Shown: piece by piece, positions 33,467 to 45,181 of the stretch
Position numbering within the stretch: position 1 is the stretch's first letter
How the letters are laid out: the number at the start of each line of letters is the position of its first letter
From: Thermostichus vulcanus str. 'Rupite'
GTDB taxonomy: Bacteria > Cyanobacteriota > Cyanobacteriia > Thermostichales > Thermostichaceae
Assembly: GCF_022848905.1 (NCBI RefSeq)
Contig: NZ_JAFIRA010000004.1
Span: 1 to 64,000, forward strand
Direction of reading: 5' to 3'
DNA length: 64,000 nucleotides
Notes under the pieces: model-generated
Seen by the model: the letters and a program-made list of their open reading frames with translations, nothing else
Told to the model about the DNA's origin: nothing
Database searches by the model: none
Translations under genes and position numbers: made by a program

Positions 33467-33826
33467 ACTGCTGGTTATAAAGTTGCTTGTCAAATCATGT
33501 CTGCATGTTGGGGGTTGGGCTCTGAGCTTTGGGCTGCCATCAGAATACGCTCCCGATGGCGCAGGGTGGTAAAGGCCACTTCCCAGGGCAGGGTGAAGGT
33601 GGGGATGATGGCGACTGACCACGGTAGCGAGGGCCTGTCCAAAAGCATAGTACTCGCCGGTGGAACTGCCGGTGGCTGAGTGCAACACGTAGCTAAGGCT
33701 GTAATAATGGGCCACCCCCCAACCCACTCCGCCGATCCCCGCCAAACTGAGGAACACCACCGCAAGCACAAACCGACGTCGCTGCATTTCCATAGCAACG
33801 CTGAGGGGATCCCCGACACCCCGCAA
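33467..33826 (-). pseudogene. Remnant of a TAXI-type TRAP transporter binding protein fused to the GDPD frame
   Basis: The upstream part of the GDPD open frame reads as the N terminus of a TAXI-family solute receptor. It has a signal anchor (RRRFVLAVVFLSLAGIGGVGW), then YVLHSATGSSTGEYYAFGQA and LATVVSRHHPHLH. The similarity stops at about residue 80, and the following 40 residues (LHPALGSGLYHPAP onward) look like out-of-frame sequence leading into GDPD. A TAXI receptor is normally 300 residues or more, so most of the gene is missing. The simplest reading is a deletion that joined the remnant to the next gene. Confidence 0.65.
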
Positions 33827-33844
33827 GTCTTCACTGCCAGTATC

Positions 33845-34453
33845 TCAGCCCCACTGGGGAAGATATCCGGAAAAATCCTGTTTCTTGACAAACTGAAAGG
33901 GCCCCGATAGGGATCCCCAAATCACCTGATCCGTTTCTGGATCCCGCCCTTGATCCAGGCTGTGAAAATAGTCGGCCCCAATCTCAAACTCGCTGTACAG
34001 ATAGGTGGTTTTACCCTTGCGCTCCACGATACACCCCTTACCGGGCACACTCTGACCTCGATAGCTGGATCCCGTCCATTCCACCTGAGTGATACATCCG
34101 GGCAAGGGTTCCAGCCCCGCTGCGGTCAGACCGGCCAATTTCCCCAACTCCCGACCGGCACACTTATAAGAATCCGGAGCCGTGAGAGCATAGTTTTGAA
34201 TGCGGATCCCGTCTGGGGACTCGAACAGGTGCAACACCCGTTGCCGATAGGGCTGCTCAGGATAAATATCGTACAGTTGCTCCACGTAAAACCCCACCCC
34301 ATTCAACACCGACCAGGGCAAGGGGCACTGATACACATGGATATTGGCAAACCAAACCGGCTCTGTGATCGCCTGTTGCAGGTTATTGAAGTGTCCAGCC
34401 ATCCAGGTGGCCAGTTGCGCCAGTTGTGGAGAAACAGACGGAGAAGTAGACAT
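33845..34453 (-). CDS. Phycobilin:biliprotein lyase, CpcT/CpeT family
   Basis: Chromophore lyase of the T type, which attaches phycocyanobilin to the second (Cys-153-type) site of phycobiliprotein beta subunits. The 202-residue product has the family landmarks LATWMAGHFNNLQQA, NIHVYQCPLPW, GFYVEQLYDIYPEQPYRQRVLHL, LPGCITQVEWTGSSYRGQSVPGKGC and EFEIGADYFHSLDQGRDPETDQVIWGS. CpcT and CpeT cannot be separated by eye. Its substrate may be the phycocyanin beta subunit encoded at the right end of the window (63861). Confidence 0.9.
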   Translation of the reverse strand: MSTSPSVSPQLAQLATWMAGHFNNLQQAITEPVWFANIHVYQCPLPWSVLNGVGFYVEQLYDIYPEQPYRQRVLHLFESPDGIRIQNYALTAPDSYKCAGRELGKLAGLTAAGLEPLPGCITQVEWTGSSYRGQSVPGKGCIVERKGKTTYLYSEFEIGADYFHSLDQGRDPETDQVIWGSLSGPFQFVKKQDFSGYLPQWG

Positions 34454-34629
34454 AGATCGAGCCAGGGATCCCGACAGTGCAAACGTTCCTATTATCTCCA
34501 GCGATGAACCGGCACACTCTACAGAAACAGCGAGACATAGCGTTAAAAATGGCTGCGGGGTTGGGTTGAAAGAACGGGCTACAGTGGAGAAGCGAAATCA
34601 CTGTACCTTTGGGATCTTGTTTGAGAGTT

Positions 34630-35766
34630 ATGTCCGCCCCATCCCTTCCCCTGCTTGGACAATCTCTATCCGCACTGAAAGACTGGGCCACTGCCCAAGG
34701 GCAACCCGCCTATCGTGGGCAACAACTGCACAACTGGATTTACCAAAAAGGGATCCGCTCTCTGGACAAGGTGACGGTGTTTCCCAAAGGGTGGCGAGAG
34801 GCGCTAAAGGACTACCCAGTGGGGCGATCCGAGATGGTACAACGGACAGAAGCCCGCGATGGCACGGTGAAATATCTGTTGGGGTTGACGGATGGGCAGT
34901 TGATCGAGACGGTGGGGATCCCGACCAGCAAGCGTCTGACGGTGTGTGTCTCCTCTCAGGTGGGCTGCCCCATGGCCTGTGACTTTTGTGCCACAGGCAA
35001 AATGGGCTATCGGCGCAACCTGGAGCTGCACGAAATTTTGGATCAGGTTTTGACGGTACAGGAGGATTTTGGCCGCCGCGTTAGCCACATTGTGTTTATG
35101 GGCATGGGAGAACCCCTCCTCAACCGCGACACGGTGGTGCGAGCCATTCGCAGTCTCAATCAAGAGATTGGCATCGGCCAGCGACACATCACCCTATCCA
35201 CTGTGGGAGTACCTCGGCAAATCCCCTGGCTGGCCCAGCAAGATTTACAAATTACCTTGGCCGTTAGCCTCCATGCCCCCAACCAGGAACTGCGGCAACA
35301 GTTGATCCCGTCGGCAGTCCATTATCCATTGGCGTCTTTAATCCAGGATTGCCGAGACTACATGCTCAGCAGCGGGCGACGGGTAAGTTTTGAGTACACA
35401 TTGCTAGGGGGAGTTAACGATCTGCCGATCCATGCTCGGCAATTGGCGGAACTGTTGCGCAGCGCCAGCCAGTCAGGGGTACAACTGCATGTGAACCTGA
35501 TCCCCTACAACCCCATCTCTGAGGCTGACTATCAACGCCCTCACCCGACACGGGTCGAAGAGTTTGTCCGACAACTAGAGCAGCACCATGTGCAGGCCAG
35601 TGTGCGCCAAACCCGTGGCTTGGATGGCAATGCTGCCTGTGGCCAACTTCGGGGATCCTTTCTACAAAATCGCGCCGTTTTGGTAACCACTCCCCAGTTA
35701 CCGGCAGGCAATGGGATTCCTAATTGCCCTTACCTGAGGGAGCCAGAGGGGAACCTCAAAGCTTAA
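34630..35766 (+). CDS. rlmN: 23S rRNA/tRNA adenine-C2 methyltransferase RlmN
   Basis: Radical SAM enzyme that methylates C2 of A2503 in 23S rRNA and A37 in some tRNAs. From ATG 34630 it is 378 residues. It has the radical SAM cluster motif [11 protein letters not shown], the methyl-carrying region [32 protein letters not shown], and the second catalytic cysteine in [10 protein letters not shown] near the C terminus. A start seven codons earlier (34609) is possible but not conserved. It is divergent from the lyase gene and convergent with crtB. Confidence 0.95.
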   Translation: MSAPSLPLLGQSLSALKDWATAQGQPAYRGQQLHNWIYQKGIRSLDKVTVFPKGWREALKDYPVGRSEMVQRTEARDGTVKYLLGLTDGQLIETVGIPTSKRLTVCVSSQVGCPMACDFCATGKMGYRRNLELHEILDQVLTVQEDFGRRVSHIVFMGMGEPLLNRDTVVRAIRSLNQEIGIGQRHITLSTVGVPRQIPWLAQQDLQITLAVSLHAPNQELRQQLIPSAVHYPLASLIQDCRDYMLSSGRRVSFEYTLLGGVNDLPIHARQLAELLRSASQSGVQLHVNLIPYNPISEADYQRPHPTRVEEFVRQLEQHHVQASVRQTRGLDGNAACGQLRGSFLQNRAVLVTTPQLPAGNGIPNCPYLREPEGNLKA

Positions 35767-35875
35767 CCCCAGAGCAAGTTAGCCGATCCAAGGGATCCCA
35801 GTTTGCGCTGCAGTAAACGTTCTCTCCTTGCTTTGGGTTCCCAAACACCCCCTAAGATGTTCCACCCCCGTTCAA

Positions 35876-36763
35876 TCAATAACCATAGTAGTTGGAGCGC
35901 CACCAAGCCACCGGCAGGGCCAAAGCCTTACTGAGGGTAGAGACATAGGCACGGGTGCGAAACACCTGGTAGTGATTGCGCTCAATCGCATTCAGGATTT
36001 GTCGATACAGCATCAACGAAGCCGCCACCGGCCAACGAGAATCCGGCTGTAGGGTGCGGATCCCTTGTTCTGCTTGTGCATAGAGCTGTCGAGCTCGTTT
36101 AATTTCATAATCCATCAGGGCAATCCAACGCTCATCGATCACGTAGTTGAACAAATCCCGTTCAGAATAGTTGAAGCGACGTAGATCCTCCAGAGGCAGA
36201 TAAATGCGTCCCCGCCGCGCATCTTCCCCCACATCCCGCAAAATGTTGGTCAGTTGCATGGCAATGCCCAGAGCCACCGCTTCTTCGGTGCCATCCAAGC
36301 CGGGCACAAACCCCATGATCTCAGAAGACATCAAGCCCACTACCCCTGCCACCCGGTAGCAATAAAGGCGCAAATCTTCCCAAGTGGAGTAGCGTTGGGT
36401 ATCCAGATCCATGCTTTGGCCCAACAGCATTTCCCGAAAGGGTTGGATGGAGAGCTGATAGGTTTGGATGGCATCGATCAGAGCCAAGTCGGTGGGGGTT
36501 TGCGGTTCGCCCCCTTGAAAAAGGGCTTCCAAATGGGATCCCCAGTGCTCCAGTTTGCTACGGGTCACCTCTACCTGGGTGTTGCTGGCTTCCAGACCAT
36601 CCAACAACTCATCGGTTTGCCGCAACCAAGCATAAATGGCCCAAATGGCATGGCGCTTCGGTCGAGGCAACAACAGGGATCCCAGATAAAAAGTTTTGGC
36701 GTGCTTGGCCGTAATCTGGCGACAGAGGGCGATGGATTGATCAAGCGGACTCATCTGGCTCAT
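35876..36763 (-). CDS. crtB: Phytoene synthase
   Basis: Condenses two geranylgeranyl diphosphates to 15-cis-phytoene, the first committed step of carotenoid synthesis. It has the diphosphate-Mg motif TDELLDG (first Asp-rich motif) and the second motif VGEDARRGRIYLP, plus KTFYLGSLLLPRPKRHAIWAIYAWLR. The longest frame starts at GTG 36814; I prefer ATG 36763 or 36754, the latter with GGAG upstream, giving about 295 residues. It follows crtP on the same strand, the usual cyanobacterial order. The 145-base gap contains no gene. Confidence 0.93.
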   Translation of the reverse strand: MSQMSPLDQSIALCRQITAKHAKTFYLGSLLLPRPKRHAIWAIYAWLRQTDELLDGLEASNTQVEVTRSKLEHWGSHLEALFQGGEPQTPTDLALIDAIQTYQLSIQPFREMLLGQSMDLDTQRYSTWEDLRLYCYRVAGVVGLMSSEIMGFVPGLDGTEEAVALGIAMQLTNILRDVGEDARRGRIYLPLEDLRRFNYSERDLFNYVIDERWIALMDYEIKRARQLYAQAEQGIRTLQPDSRWPVAASLMLYRQILNAIERNHYQVFRTRAYVSTLSKALALPVAWWRSNYYGY

Positions 36764-36908
36764 CTCCAGGGGCGCAGGGCCAGGGCAAAACAGGGATCCG
36801 GACAAGAAAGGCACATCATAAACACTACGGGAAAGGGGACACAGTAGATCAGCCTAGGTAGCAAAGTCGGGGGAAATCCGGGTGGAGGCTTCTCTAATTG
36901 GTAGCGAT

Positions 36909-38657
<1,749 letters not shown>

Positions 38658-39206
38658 CTAGCGGCGGTAGCTCAACTGCCCAGAAACCGTCCGCACTGGA
38701 CGACGTTTGCGCCAGCGTTTCCAACTAGAGACCATCCAATCGCTGAGGGTGTGGTTCATGGATCCCAGTTCTAGGCCCATACCAATCCAAAACAGCAGCT
38801 CGGCATGCACTTGTAGCAGTTGCCAAAGATCGCTGCGCCACACCCAAGGTTGCCACATCCACCAGCCCAACCGGGATCCCAACCAAGCCCACAAAAGCCC
38901 AAACCCCCCTACCCACAAGCCCAAGTACAGCACCCGCACCGCCGTACCCAGAATCGGCCCATGGGACCAAAGGGAGCGATGCCGCATCCACTTGCGGTAG
39001 GGCAGCCAAATCCAGCGCAAGAACAGCCAGCGTTGATACTGCCGAGAATGGGTATCCAGATCCCCAGAAAACATCAGGCCACTGAACAGATAAGCGGATC
39101 CCACAGCCAAAGCAACGGTGGTACTGTTTCCCAGCAAACCGGCAGCCACAGTGATGGTTGGAGCCGTCCAGAGGGTAATGCGGTCGTGGGTGGATCCCAG
39201 CGGCAT
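38658..39206 (-). CDS. DUF2227 putative metal-binding membrane protein
   Basis: The 182-residue product has the conserved polar cluster of this family: HDRITL at the N terminus, SGDLDTHSRQYQRW and RHRSLWSHGP, with His and Asp residues likely to bind a metal. There are three or four hydrophobic segments (TVAAGLLGNSTTVALAVGSA, VLYLGLWVGGFGLLWAWLG, AELLFWIGMGLELG) and a basic C terminus. The fold resembles YdjM-type metal-dependent membrane hydrolases, but no substrate is known. Confidence 0.82.
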   Translation of the reverse strand: MPLGSTHDRITLWTAPTITVAAGLLGNSTTVALAVGSAYLFSGLMFSGDLDTHSRQYQRWLFLRWIWLPYRKWMRHRSLWSHGPILGTAVRVLYLGLWVGGFGLLWAWLGSRLGWWMWQPWVWRSDLWQLLQVHAELLFWIGMGLELGSMNHTLSDWMVSSWKRWRKRRPVRTVSGQLSYRR

Positions 39207-39384
39207 AGGGCAAGGGTACGCAACTGCGGCTTAGTCTACCCGCTCGATGGGGAGAAAGCTTGCCCTCACCCGGGATCCCCTATCCCTGCCTCGACGCGAG
39301 AGCCAGACGAGAAAGCCCAAAGCAACGCTACAGTAACGCTACAGTAAAGTTCTCAGGAAAGTTCTCGGGATCCCTTGCACAGCC

Positions 39385-41256
39385 ATGACTGCCCCCCTGA
39401 TCCAAAACCGCGACCTTCTGGAAAACCGCCTCAAAGAGCTTCCTGCCGAACCTGGAGTGTATTTGATGCGGGATGCTACGGATCAGATTCTCTATGTCGG
39501 CAAGTCAAAAAAGTTGCGCTCGCGGGTGCGCTCCTACTTCCGGTTTACCAGTGATCTGTCTCCTCGTATTCAGCGCATGGTGATGCAGGTTTGTGAGATT
39601 GAATTTATCGTCACGGACAATGAAAGTGAAGCCTTAGCCCTAGAAGATAACCTGATCAAAACCCATCAGCCTCCCTATAATGTTCTTCTCAAAGATGATA
39701 AAAAATATCCCTATCTGTGCATTACTTGGTCAAATACTTACCCTCATCTTTATATCACCCGTCACCGTCGCCTCAATCAAAATCAAGACAAATACTATGG
39801 CCCCTATACTGACGTGGGCTTGCTGCGCTATACCCTTGGTTTAGTGAAGCGCATTTTTCCGCTGCGGCAACGGCCCAAACCGCTCTATAAAGATCGCACC
39901 TGTCTCAACTACGATATCGGGCGCTGTCCGGGGGTATGCCAAGGCTTGATCAGCCCGGAGGACTATCGCAAAACCCTATCCCAGGTGGCAATGATCTTTC
40001 AGGGCCAAACCGATGAGCTGGTGAAAGAGTTACACCAGAAAATGATCCAAGCCGCAGAACAAGAAAACTACGAAGCTGCGGCCCGCTTCCGAGATCAAAT
40101 TCGGGGATTGGAACAACTAGGGGAATCCCAGAAGGTTTCCTTGCCCAACTCCACCGTCAGCCGTGATGCGCTGGCCTTGGCCATGAATGATTCCCGGGCT
40201 TGCATTCAACTGTTTCAAGTGCGGGTGGGCAAATTGGTGGGGCGCTTGGGCTTCATTGCCGAAAATCAAGGCGATGACCCGGCGTTGATTTTGCAACGGG
40301 TGTTGCAAGAGCACTATCAACACTGCGATCCGGTAGAGATCCCGTCGGAGATTTTGACCCAGTATGAGTTGCCGGAACAGGATTTTTTGGAGGCTTGGTT
40401 GAGCCAGAAAAAAGGGCGTAAAGTCAGCCTGGTGGCCCCGCAGCGGCAGAGCAAAGCCGAATTAATCGAGTTGGTGGAACGGAATGCTGAACTGGAACTG
40501 ACCCGTACCCAACGCTTGGCGGATCGGGATGCGGCGGCTCTGGAACGCTTAGCAGAGGTGCTGGACTTGCCGGAAGCCCCGCGGCGGTTGGAAGCCTACG
40601 ATATTTCCCACATTCAGGGATCCGATGCCGTGGGCAGTCAGGTGGTGTTCATCGATGGGCTGCCCGCCAAGCAGTATTATCGGCGCTACAAAATTCGCAA
40701 TCCTGAGGTGCGACCCGGTCGTTCCGATGATTTTGCTAGCCATGCGGAGGTGGCGCGGCGTCGCTTTGGCAAAATGACCCCTCAGGATCAACCGGATCTG
40801 GTGCTGATCGATGGGGGCAAGGGGCAACTGTCGGCAGTGCTGGCGGTGCTGGCGGATCTGGGTTTGGATCATCTGCCGGTGATCGGGTTGGCCAAGCGGG
40901 AGGAGGAGATCTTCTTGCCGGGGGATCCCACCCCCATCCGTCTGGATCCTCAGGATCCGGCCCGGTTATTGTTGCAACGCCTACGGGATGAAGCCCACCG
41001 ATTTGCCATTACCTTTCATCATCAGCAGCGGAAGGTTCGTCAACAGGCTTCTACGTTAGATGAAATCCCCGGGCTAGGCAAACATCGACAAAAACTTCTA
41101 CTGGAGGAGTTCCGCTCCATTGCCCGCATCCAGATGGCTTCGGTGGAACAGTTGGCTCAGGTGCCCGGCATTGGCCCGAAGCTTGCCCGGCAGATTTACC
41201 TCTACTTTCACCCCGATTCCCAAGCTGAATCTCTAGAGACAGTACAGGTGGGTTAA
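39385..41256 (+). CDS. uvrC: Excinuclease ABC subunit C
   Basis: Makes both incisions in nucleotide excision repair with UvrA and UvrB. The 623-residue protein has an N-terminal GIY-YIG nuclease (PGVYLMRD and [17 protein letters not shown]), a UvrB-interacting UVR motif ([20 protein letters not shown]), an RNase H-like C-terminal nuclease ([20 protein letters not shown] and [14 protein letters not shown]), and helix-hairpin-helix repeats at the end ([26 protein letters not shown]). All domains are intact. The end converges on the pentapeptide gene with a 51-base gap holding a CGGGATCCCG palindrome. Confidence 0.96.
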   Translation: MTAPLIQNRDLLENRLKELPAEPGVYLMRDATDQILYVGKSKKLRSRVRSYFRFTSDLSPRIQRMVMQVCEIEFIVTDNESEALALEDNLIKTHQPPYNVLLKDDKKYPYLCITWSNTYPHLYITRHRRLNQNQDKYYGPYTDVGLLRYTLGLVKRIFPLRQRPKPLYKDRTCLNYDIGRCPGVCQGLISPEDYRKTLSQVAMIFQGQTDELVKELHQKMIQAAEQENYEAAARFRDQIRGLEQLGESQKVSLPNSTVSRDALALAMNDSRACIQLFQVRVGKLVGRLGFIAENQGDDPALILQRVLQEHYQHCDPVEIPSEILTQYELPEQDFLEAWLSQKKGRKVSLVAPQRQSKAELIELVERNAELELTRTQRLADRDAAALERLAEVLDLPEAPRRLEAYDISHIQGSDAVGSQVVFIDGLPAKQYYRRYKIRNPEVRPGRSDDFASHAEVARRRFGKMTPQDQPDLVLIDGGKGQLSAVLAVLADLGLDHLPVIGLAKREEEIFLPGDPTPIRLDPQDPARLLLQRLRDEAHRFAITFHHQQRKVRQQASTLDEIPGLGKHRQKLLLEEFRSIARIQMASVEQLAQVPGIGPKLARQIYLYFHPDSQAESLETVQVG

Positions 41257-41307
41257 GGCAATAGCCGGGATCCCGAGGAGCCACCCCGTAAAATTCATCC
41301 GAAAACC

Positions 41308-42546
41308 CTAAAGAATGGTGTACTCATCGAACAGGGATCCCTGCAAATGTGCCCCACTCAGGTTGGCTCCCCGCAAATTGGTACCCCGTAGGTCAGTCTG
41401 GCTCAAATTGGCCTCCTCTAAATCTGCCTCCCGTAGGTCACTGGCCCGCAGATCTGCCCCCGCGAGATTGGCTAGCCGCAAACAGGCACGGCGTAAATAG
41501 GCATCCGTGAGATTGGCTTGGGGCAACGGCCAGAGGGTACGCGGTTGGTTGAGAATGCGCCAGACCTGCCTCCATTTGCTGTCCAGCTGGGTTTGAGCAT
41601 CAAGGGTGGTTCCCCGCAAAATGGCTTGTCCCAGGTCAGCCGCCTGCAGATTGGCTCTGCTCAGATCGGCTCCTCCTAGGTGACAGCCGCGTAGGTTAGC
41701 GCCGCGCAAATCGGCATGGGCGAGGTTGGCTCCACGCAGATCGGATCCCTCTAGATCCACTTGAAACAGACGAGCTTGTCGTAGGTCAGCCCCTTGTAAG
41801 GAGGTGGTGTGGAGAATCGCTCCGCTGAAGTCTGTGGCGGTGAGGTTGGCCCGATCCATCTGGGCAGAGTGAAGATAAGCTCCGTGTAGGTTTGCACCCG
41901 CCAAATCCATATCCACCAGGTATCGGGCATCCAGATCCTGCCTAAGGATTTGCCATACCCGTTGCCATTTCTCGGCCATTTGGGTTTCTGGGGTGAGGTG
42001 AGCACCCCGCAGCAGGGATCCCTGTAAATTCGCTCCCGTCAAATCAGCTTGGTGCAAATCGGCGCCAGTGAGGCGGGCATAGCTGAGATCGGCCCCCATG
42101 AGATTGGCCTGGCGCAAATTGGCTTCGCCCAAATCGGCATGGCTGAGGTTAGCCTGCTGTAAATCTGCTCCCTGCAGATGGGATCCCTCCAGGCGGCTGT
42201 AGCTGAGATCGGCATAGCCAAGAATGGCTCCGCTCAAGCGGGCACTGCTCAAATCAGCCCGACTCAAATGGGCTCGCCACAGGTTGGCCTGACGGAGGTT
42301 GGCTCGACAGAGATTGGCCTGTTCCAGGTTGGCCTGGCGCAGGTTGGCTTCCCAGAGGGTGGTTCCCACCAAAACCGCCCGGTAGAGCACAACCTCACAC
42401 AGACGGATCCCTGAGAGATCGGCTCCGCTCAGGTTAATTTCGTGCAGATCGGATCCCCGCAACCCTGTCTGGCTCAAGTCCAATCGCTTGAAATCTCGCT
42501 CCCCCTGGGCATAGCGATGCAGCAGTTGCTGGGCTGGATGGAGCAT
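41308..42546 (-). CDS. Pentapeptide-repeat protein
   Basis: From ATG 42546 the product is 412 residues, almost entirely A(D/N)LXX repeats (GADLSGIRL, QANLEQANLCRANLRQANL). These form a square right-handed beta-helix. The array is broken twice by similar non-repeat inserts of about 25-30 residues (PETQMAEKWQRVWQILRQ and DAQTQLDSKWRQVWRILNQ), giving three repeat blocks. Function is unknown; some family members mimic DNA, but most cyanobacterial ones are uncharacterised. It starts two bases after the DCC gene and is probably co-transcribed with it. The longer frame to 42723 would overlap that gene. Confidence 0.85.
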   Translation of the reverse strand: MLHPAQQLLHRYAQGERDFKRLDLSQTGLRGSDLHEINLSGADLSGIRLCEVVLYRAVLVGTTLWEANLRQANLEQANLCRANLRQANLWRAHLSRADLSSARLSGAILGYADLSYSRLEGSHLQGADLQQANLSHADLGEANLRQANLMGADLSYARLTGADLHQADLTGANLQGSLLRGAHLTPETQMAEKWQRVWQILRQDLDARYLVDMDLAGANLHGAYLHSAQMDRANLTATDFSGAILHTTSLQGADLRQARLFQVDLEGSDLRGANLAHADLRGANLRGCHLGGADLSRANLQAADLGQAILRGTTLDAQTQLDSKWRQVWRILNQPRTLWPLPQANLTDAYLRRACLRLANLAGADLRASDLREADLEEANLSQTDLRGTNLRGANLSGAHLQGSLFDEYTIL

Positions 42547-42548
42547 GT

Positions 42549-42977
42549 TTAGTCTGGGGTGGCAACCGGATCCCGCCCCTGACAGCGACCACAGACGGGG
42601 TAGGCAGATGGGTAAAGGGTATCGCGGCGACCAAACCACTTGTAACGGTGATCGCGGATTTGGGCGTACCCTTGATTCGCCAAGGGTTTCAGGCCCGGGA
42701 TGCCACGGTACAAGCTCAGCCACAGGTCTCCACCGGGCAGGAGGGCGGCGATCTGTTCGGCAGCTGCGGCTCCCTGCCAGCGTTGATTGGACTGTTCCAA
42801 GTCGATCAGAATCATGCCCAGCTCAACGTCTGCCGGTTGGATCCCCCATTCCGCCAGGGTAGACGCATCTTGCATGGGAGCGTAACAAAACCGTTGCCCG
42901 CGATCCAGGTGTTCCAACACCTTGACCCCGTTGGCGCAGAGGTTGCACAGCCCATCAAAAATGACCAAATACCGCAT
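42549..42977 (-). CDS. DCC-family (DUF393) thiol-disulfide oxidoreductase-like protein
   Basis: A small thioredoxin-fold-like protein with the diagnostic motif FDGLCNLC near the N terminus (MRYLVIFDGLCNLCANGV). About 142 residues from ATG 42977; a start six codons earlier overlaps def. Family members are predicted oxidoreductases, but no partner is known. The C terminus adds a CGRC pair (YPVCGRCQGRDP) that may be a second redox or metal site. It lies between def and the pentapeptide gene with nearly no spacing. Confidence 0.85.
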   Translation of the reverse strand: MRYLVIFDGLCNLCANGVKVLEHLDRGQRFCYAPMQDASTLAEWGIQPADVELGMILIDLEQSNQRWQGAAAAEQIAALLPGGDLWLSLYRGIPGLKPLANQGYAQIRDHRYKWFGRRDTLYPSAYPVCGRCQGRDPVATPD

Positions 42978-42987
42978 GATCGTTCCC

Positions 42988-43521
42988 TCAAGCAACCGTT
43001 ACGGGTTGTCCCAAAATTTGTGCTTGATACTCGGCTTCCGAGAGCAATTGCTGTGGATGTCGCTGCAAAAACACTCGACCGATCAGATGATCGTATTCAT
43101 GCTGGAAAATCCGCGCGGGGAAGTCCTGCCAAACCACCCTCTGCCGGGATCCCTGCGGCGTGTAATACTCCACCTCCACCTCCCGCGAGCGGGCCACCAA
43201 CCCGCGCCGATCCGGTACACTCAAACAGCCTTCCCACCCCAGCACCTGTTCAGAGCTAGCCGCCAGCAGCTGCGGATTGATCATCACCAAAGGCTGCATC
43301 TGCGGGGCATCAGGATAACGGGGATTGGGACGAGAGGCGACAATCAGCACCTGCAGCAGGGATCCCACCTGAGGAGCGGCTAACCCCACCCCATTGGAGT
43401 CCTTCAAGGTGCTCAACATACTCTCGATTAGGCGGTGCAAATCCGGATCGCGAAAGTGACTCACTGGCTCCGCCACCTGAGTCAGGATGGGATCCCCAAT
43501 TTGGCGTAGGCGCAAGGTCAT
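42988..43521 (-). CDS. def: Peptide deformylase
   Basis: Removes the formyl group from the initiator methionine of nascent proteins, using a bound Fe2+ or other metal. All three motifs are present: GVGLAAPQVG, EGCLSVP (metal-ligand Cys) and HEYDHLIG (two metal-ligand His and the catalytic Glu). The 177-residue length is normal. It is the first gene of the def-DCC-pentapeptide run. Confidence 0.95.
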   Translation of the reverse strand: MTLRLRQIGDPILTQVAEPVSHFRDPDLHRLIESMLSTLKDSNGVGLAAPQVGSLLQVLIVASRPNPRYPDAPQMQPLVMINPQLLAASSEQVLGWEGCLSVPDRRGLVARSREVEVEYYTPQGSRQRVVWQDFPARIFQHEYDHLIGRVFLQRHPQQLLSEAEYQAQILGQPVTVA

Positions 43522-43570
43522 GCAAACTCTCGTCAGACAAACTCTCTCCAGTCTAACGGGGATCCCATTC

Positions 43571-43590
43571 GCGCCAGCGGGACGAAGTCC
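43571..43590 (+). repeat. Intergenic copy of the GGA-loop mini-repeat
   Basis: The sequence GCGCCAGCGGGACGAAGTCC differs by two bases from the 20-base core at 2645-2664 and 6222-6241. It folds as GGGAC-GAA-GTCC and lies between the purF stop and the def start. Confidence 0.5.
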
Positions 43591-43594
43591 TCAC

Positions 43595-45181
43595 CTAGCG
43601 GTCTTTGCCAGCAGCGGCCAGTTCCAGCACCAGCTTCGAGCGTTTGAGTCCTTCCGGAATCGGGATCGGATAGTTGCCGGTAAAGCAAGCGGAACAAAAG
43701 GAACTGGGATCCTTTCCGGTAGCGGCCAGCATGCCTTCCCAGCTTAAGTAGGCCAAAGAATCCACACCAATCTTCTGGGCAATCTCTTCTACAGAATGGT
43801 GGGCGGCAATCAGCTGATCTTGGGTATCTGTATCAATGCCGTAGAAGCAAGGGTGGGTGACCGGAGGGCTGGAAATGCGCATATGCACCTCTGTGGCCCC
43901 CGCCTGGCGCAAGGCTTTGACAATTTTCTGGCTGGTGGTACCCCGCACAATCGAGTCATCCACGATCACCACCCGCTTCCCCCGCAACACATCGTCTAAC
44001 GGGTTGAGTTTCATGCGAATGCCCCGCTCCCGCATCGATTGTGTCGGTTGAATGAAGGTGCGGCCCACATAGCGATTTTTGATCAACCCTTCGGTGTAGG
44101 GGATCCCCAGTTGACGAGAAAAACCAATCGCTGCCGGCGTGCCGGAATCGGGCACCGACATTACCCAGTCCACCTCTGCCGGAGCTTCCTTGGCCAGTTG
44201 TTCCCCCAGGCGCACCCGGTAGGAATAGAGGCTCTCCTCCTGCATCCAGCTATCGGGGCGGGCAAAGTAGATCATCTCAAAAATGCAAAGCTTGGGAGTT
44301 GCTTCCGCCCAGCGTTGGGTTTGCAGCCCCTGTCGGGTAATCCACACCAGTTCCCCCGGCTCCACCTGCCGCAGATAGTCGGCCCCAATAATATCGAGAG
44401 CACAGGTTTCGGAGGCCAGAACATAGTGCAGGGGATCCGCCTCTGGGTGACTGAGGGTACCGTCGCTACAGATGATCTCTCGTGGCAACAGGTCATCGAG
44501 GGCGGGGTTATTGCTCAACAGGCCCAGTACCAAAGGACGCACCCCATGGGGATCCCGTGCCCCGATCAACCCTTCCGGGGTACCGATCACCAGGCTAAAG
44601 GCGCCCTGGCACCGTTGCAAAGCCTGACGGGTGGCCCCAAGCCAGTCTTGTCCTTGGTTGACGGCTTGGGCAATGGCATGGGCGATACATTCAGAGTCGG
44701 TGCTGCTCACCAAATGCCGATCCTCAGCCTCCAGTTCTTGCCGCAGTTGCTCGGCATTCACCAAATTGCCATTGTGGGCCAAAGCCAAAGGCCCCAAACG
44801 GGTTTCGACGATCACCGGCTGGGCATTGGCAATACGACTGGATCCCGTGGTGGAATAGCGGGTATGGCCGACCACCAACTCCCCCGTCAGTTGGGCCAGA
44901 TTCACTTCATCAAACACCTGGGAAACCAAGCCCATCGCCTTGTGAACTCGGCAAAATTCCCCCTCAAATGTGGCGATCCCAGCCGATTCCTGGCCACGAT
45001 GCTGCAGGGCGAACAAGCCAAAATAAGCTAGCTTGGCCACATTTTCCCCTGGGGCTAAGGTACCAAACACCCCACACGCTTCCTTCGGCCCTTCCTTGAT
45101 ATCCCCGCTATCCCCTAACTCAGCAGGCTGCACTTGCCCTCCCCATTTGGGAGATAGTTCTGCTCCTGCCCTTACTGTCAT
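43595..45181 (-). CDS. purF: Amidophosphoribosyltransferase
   Basis: First enzyme of purine synthesis: it transfers glutamine ammonia to PRPP to make phosphoribosylamine. The class II amidotransferase nucleophile is C36 in EACGVFG, exposed by removing the preceding propeptide, as in the B. subtilis type. It then has LQHRGQESAGI, GHTRYSTTGSS and the PRPP-binding VVIVDDSIVRGTTS. The 528-residue length fits the Fe-S-containing group, with cysteines near the C terminus (FCSACFTG). A 72-base gap separates it from def. Confidence 0.95.
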   Translation of the reverse strand: MTVRAGAELSPKWGGQVQPAELGDSGDIKEGPKEACGVFGTLAPGENVAKLAYFGLFALQHRGQESAGIATFEGEFCRVHKAMGLVSQVFDEVNLAQLTGELVVGHTRYSTTGSSRIANAQPVIVETRLGPLALAHNGNLVNAEQLRQELEAEDRHLVSSTDSECIAHAIAQAVNQGQDWLGATRQALQRCQGAFSLVIGTPEGLIGARDPHGVRPLVLGLLSNNPALDDLLPREIICSDGTLSHPEADPLHYVLASETCALDIIGADYLRQVEPGELVWITRQGLQTQRWAEATPKLCIFEMIYFARPDSWMQEESLYSYRVRLGEQLAKEAPAEVDWVMSVPDSGTPAAIGFSRQLGIPYTEGLIKNRYVGRTFIQPTQSMRERGIRMKLNPLDDVLRGKRVVIVDDSIVRGTTSQKIVKALRQAGATEVHMRISSPPVTHPCFYGIDTDTQDQLIAAHHSVEEIAQKIGVDSLAYLSWEGMLAATGKDPSSFCSACFTGNYPIPIPEGLKRSKLVLELAAAGKDR

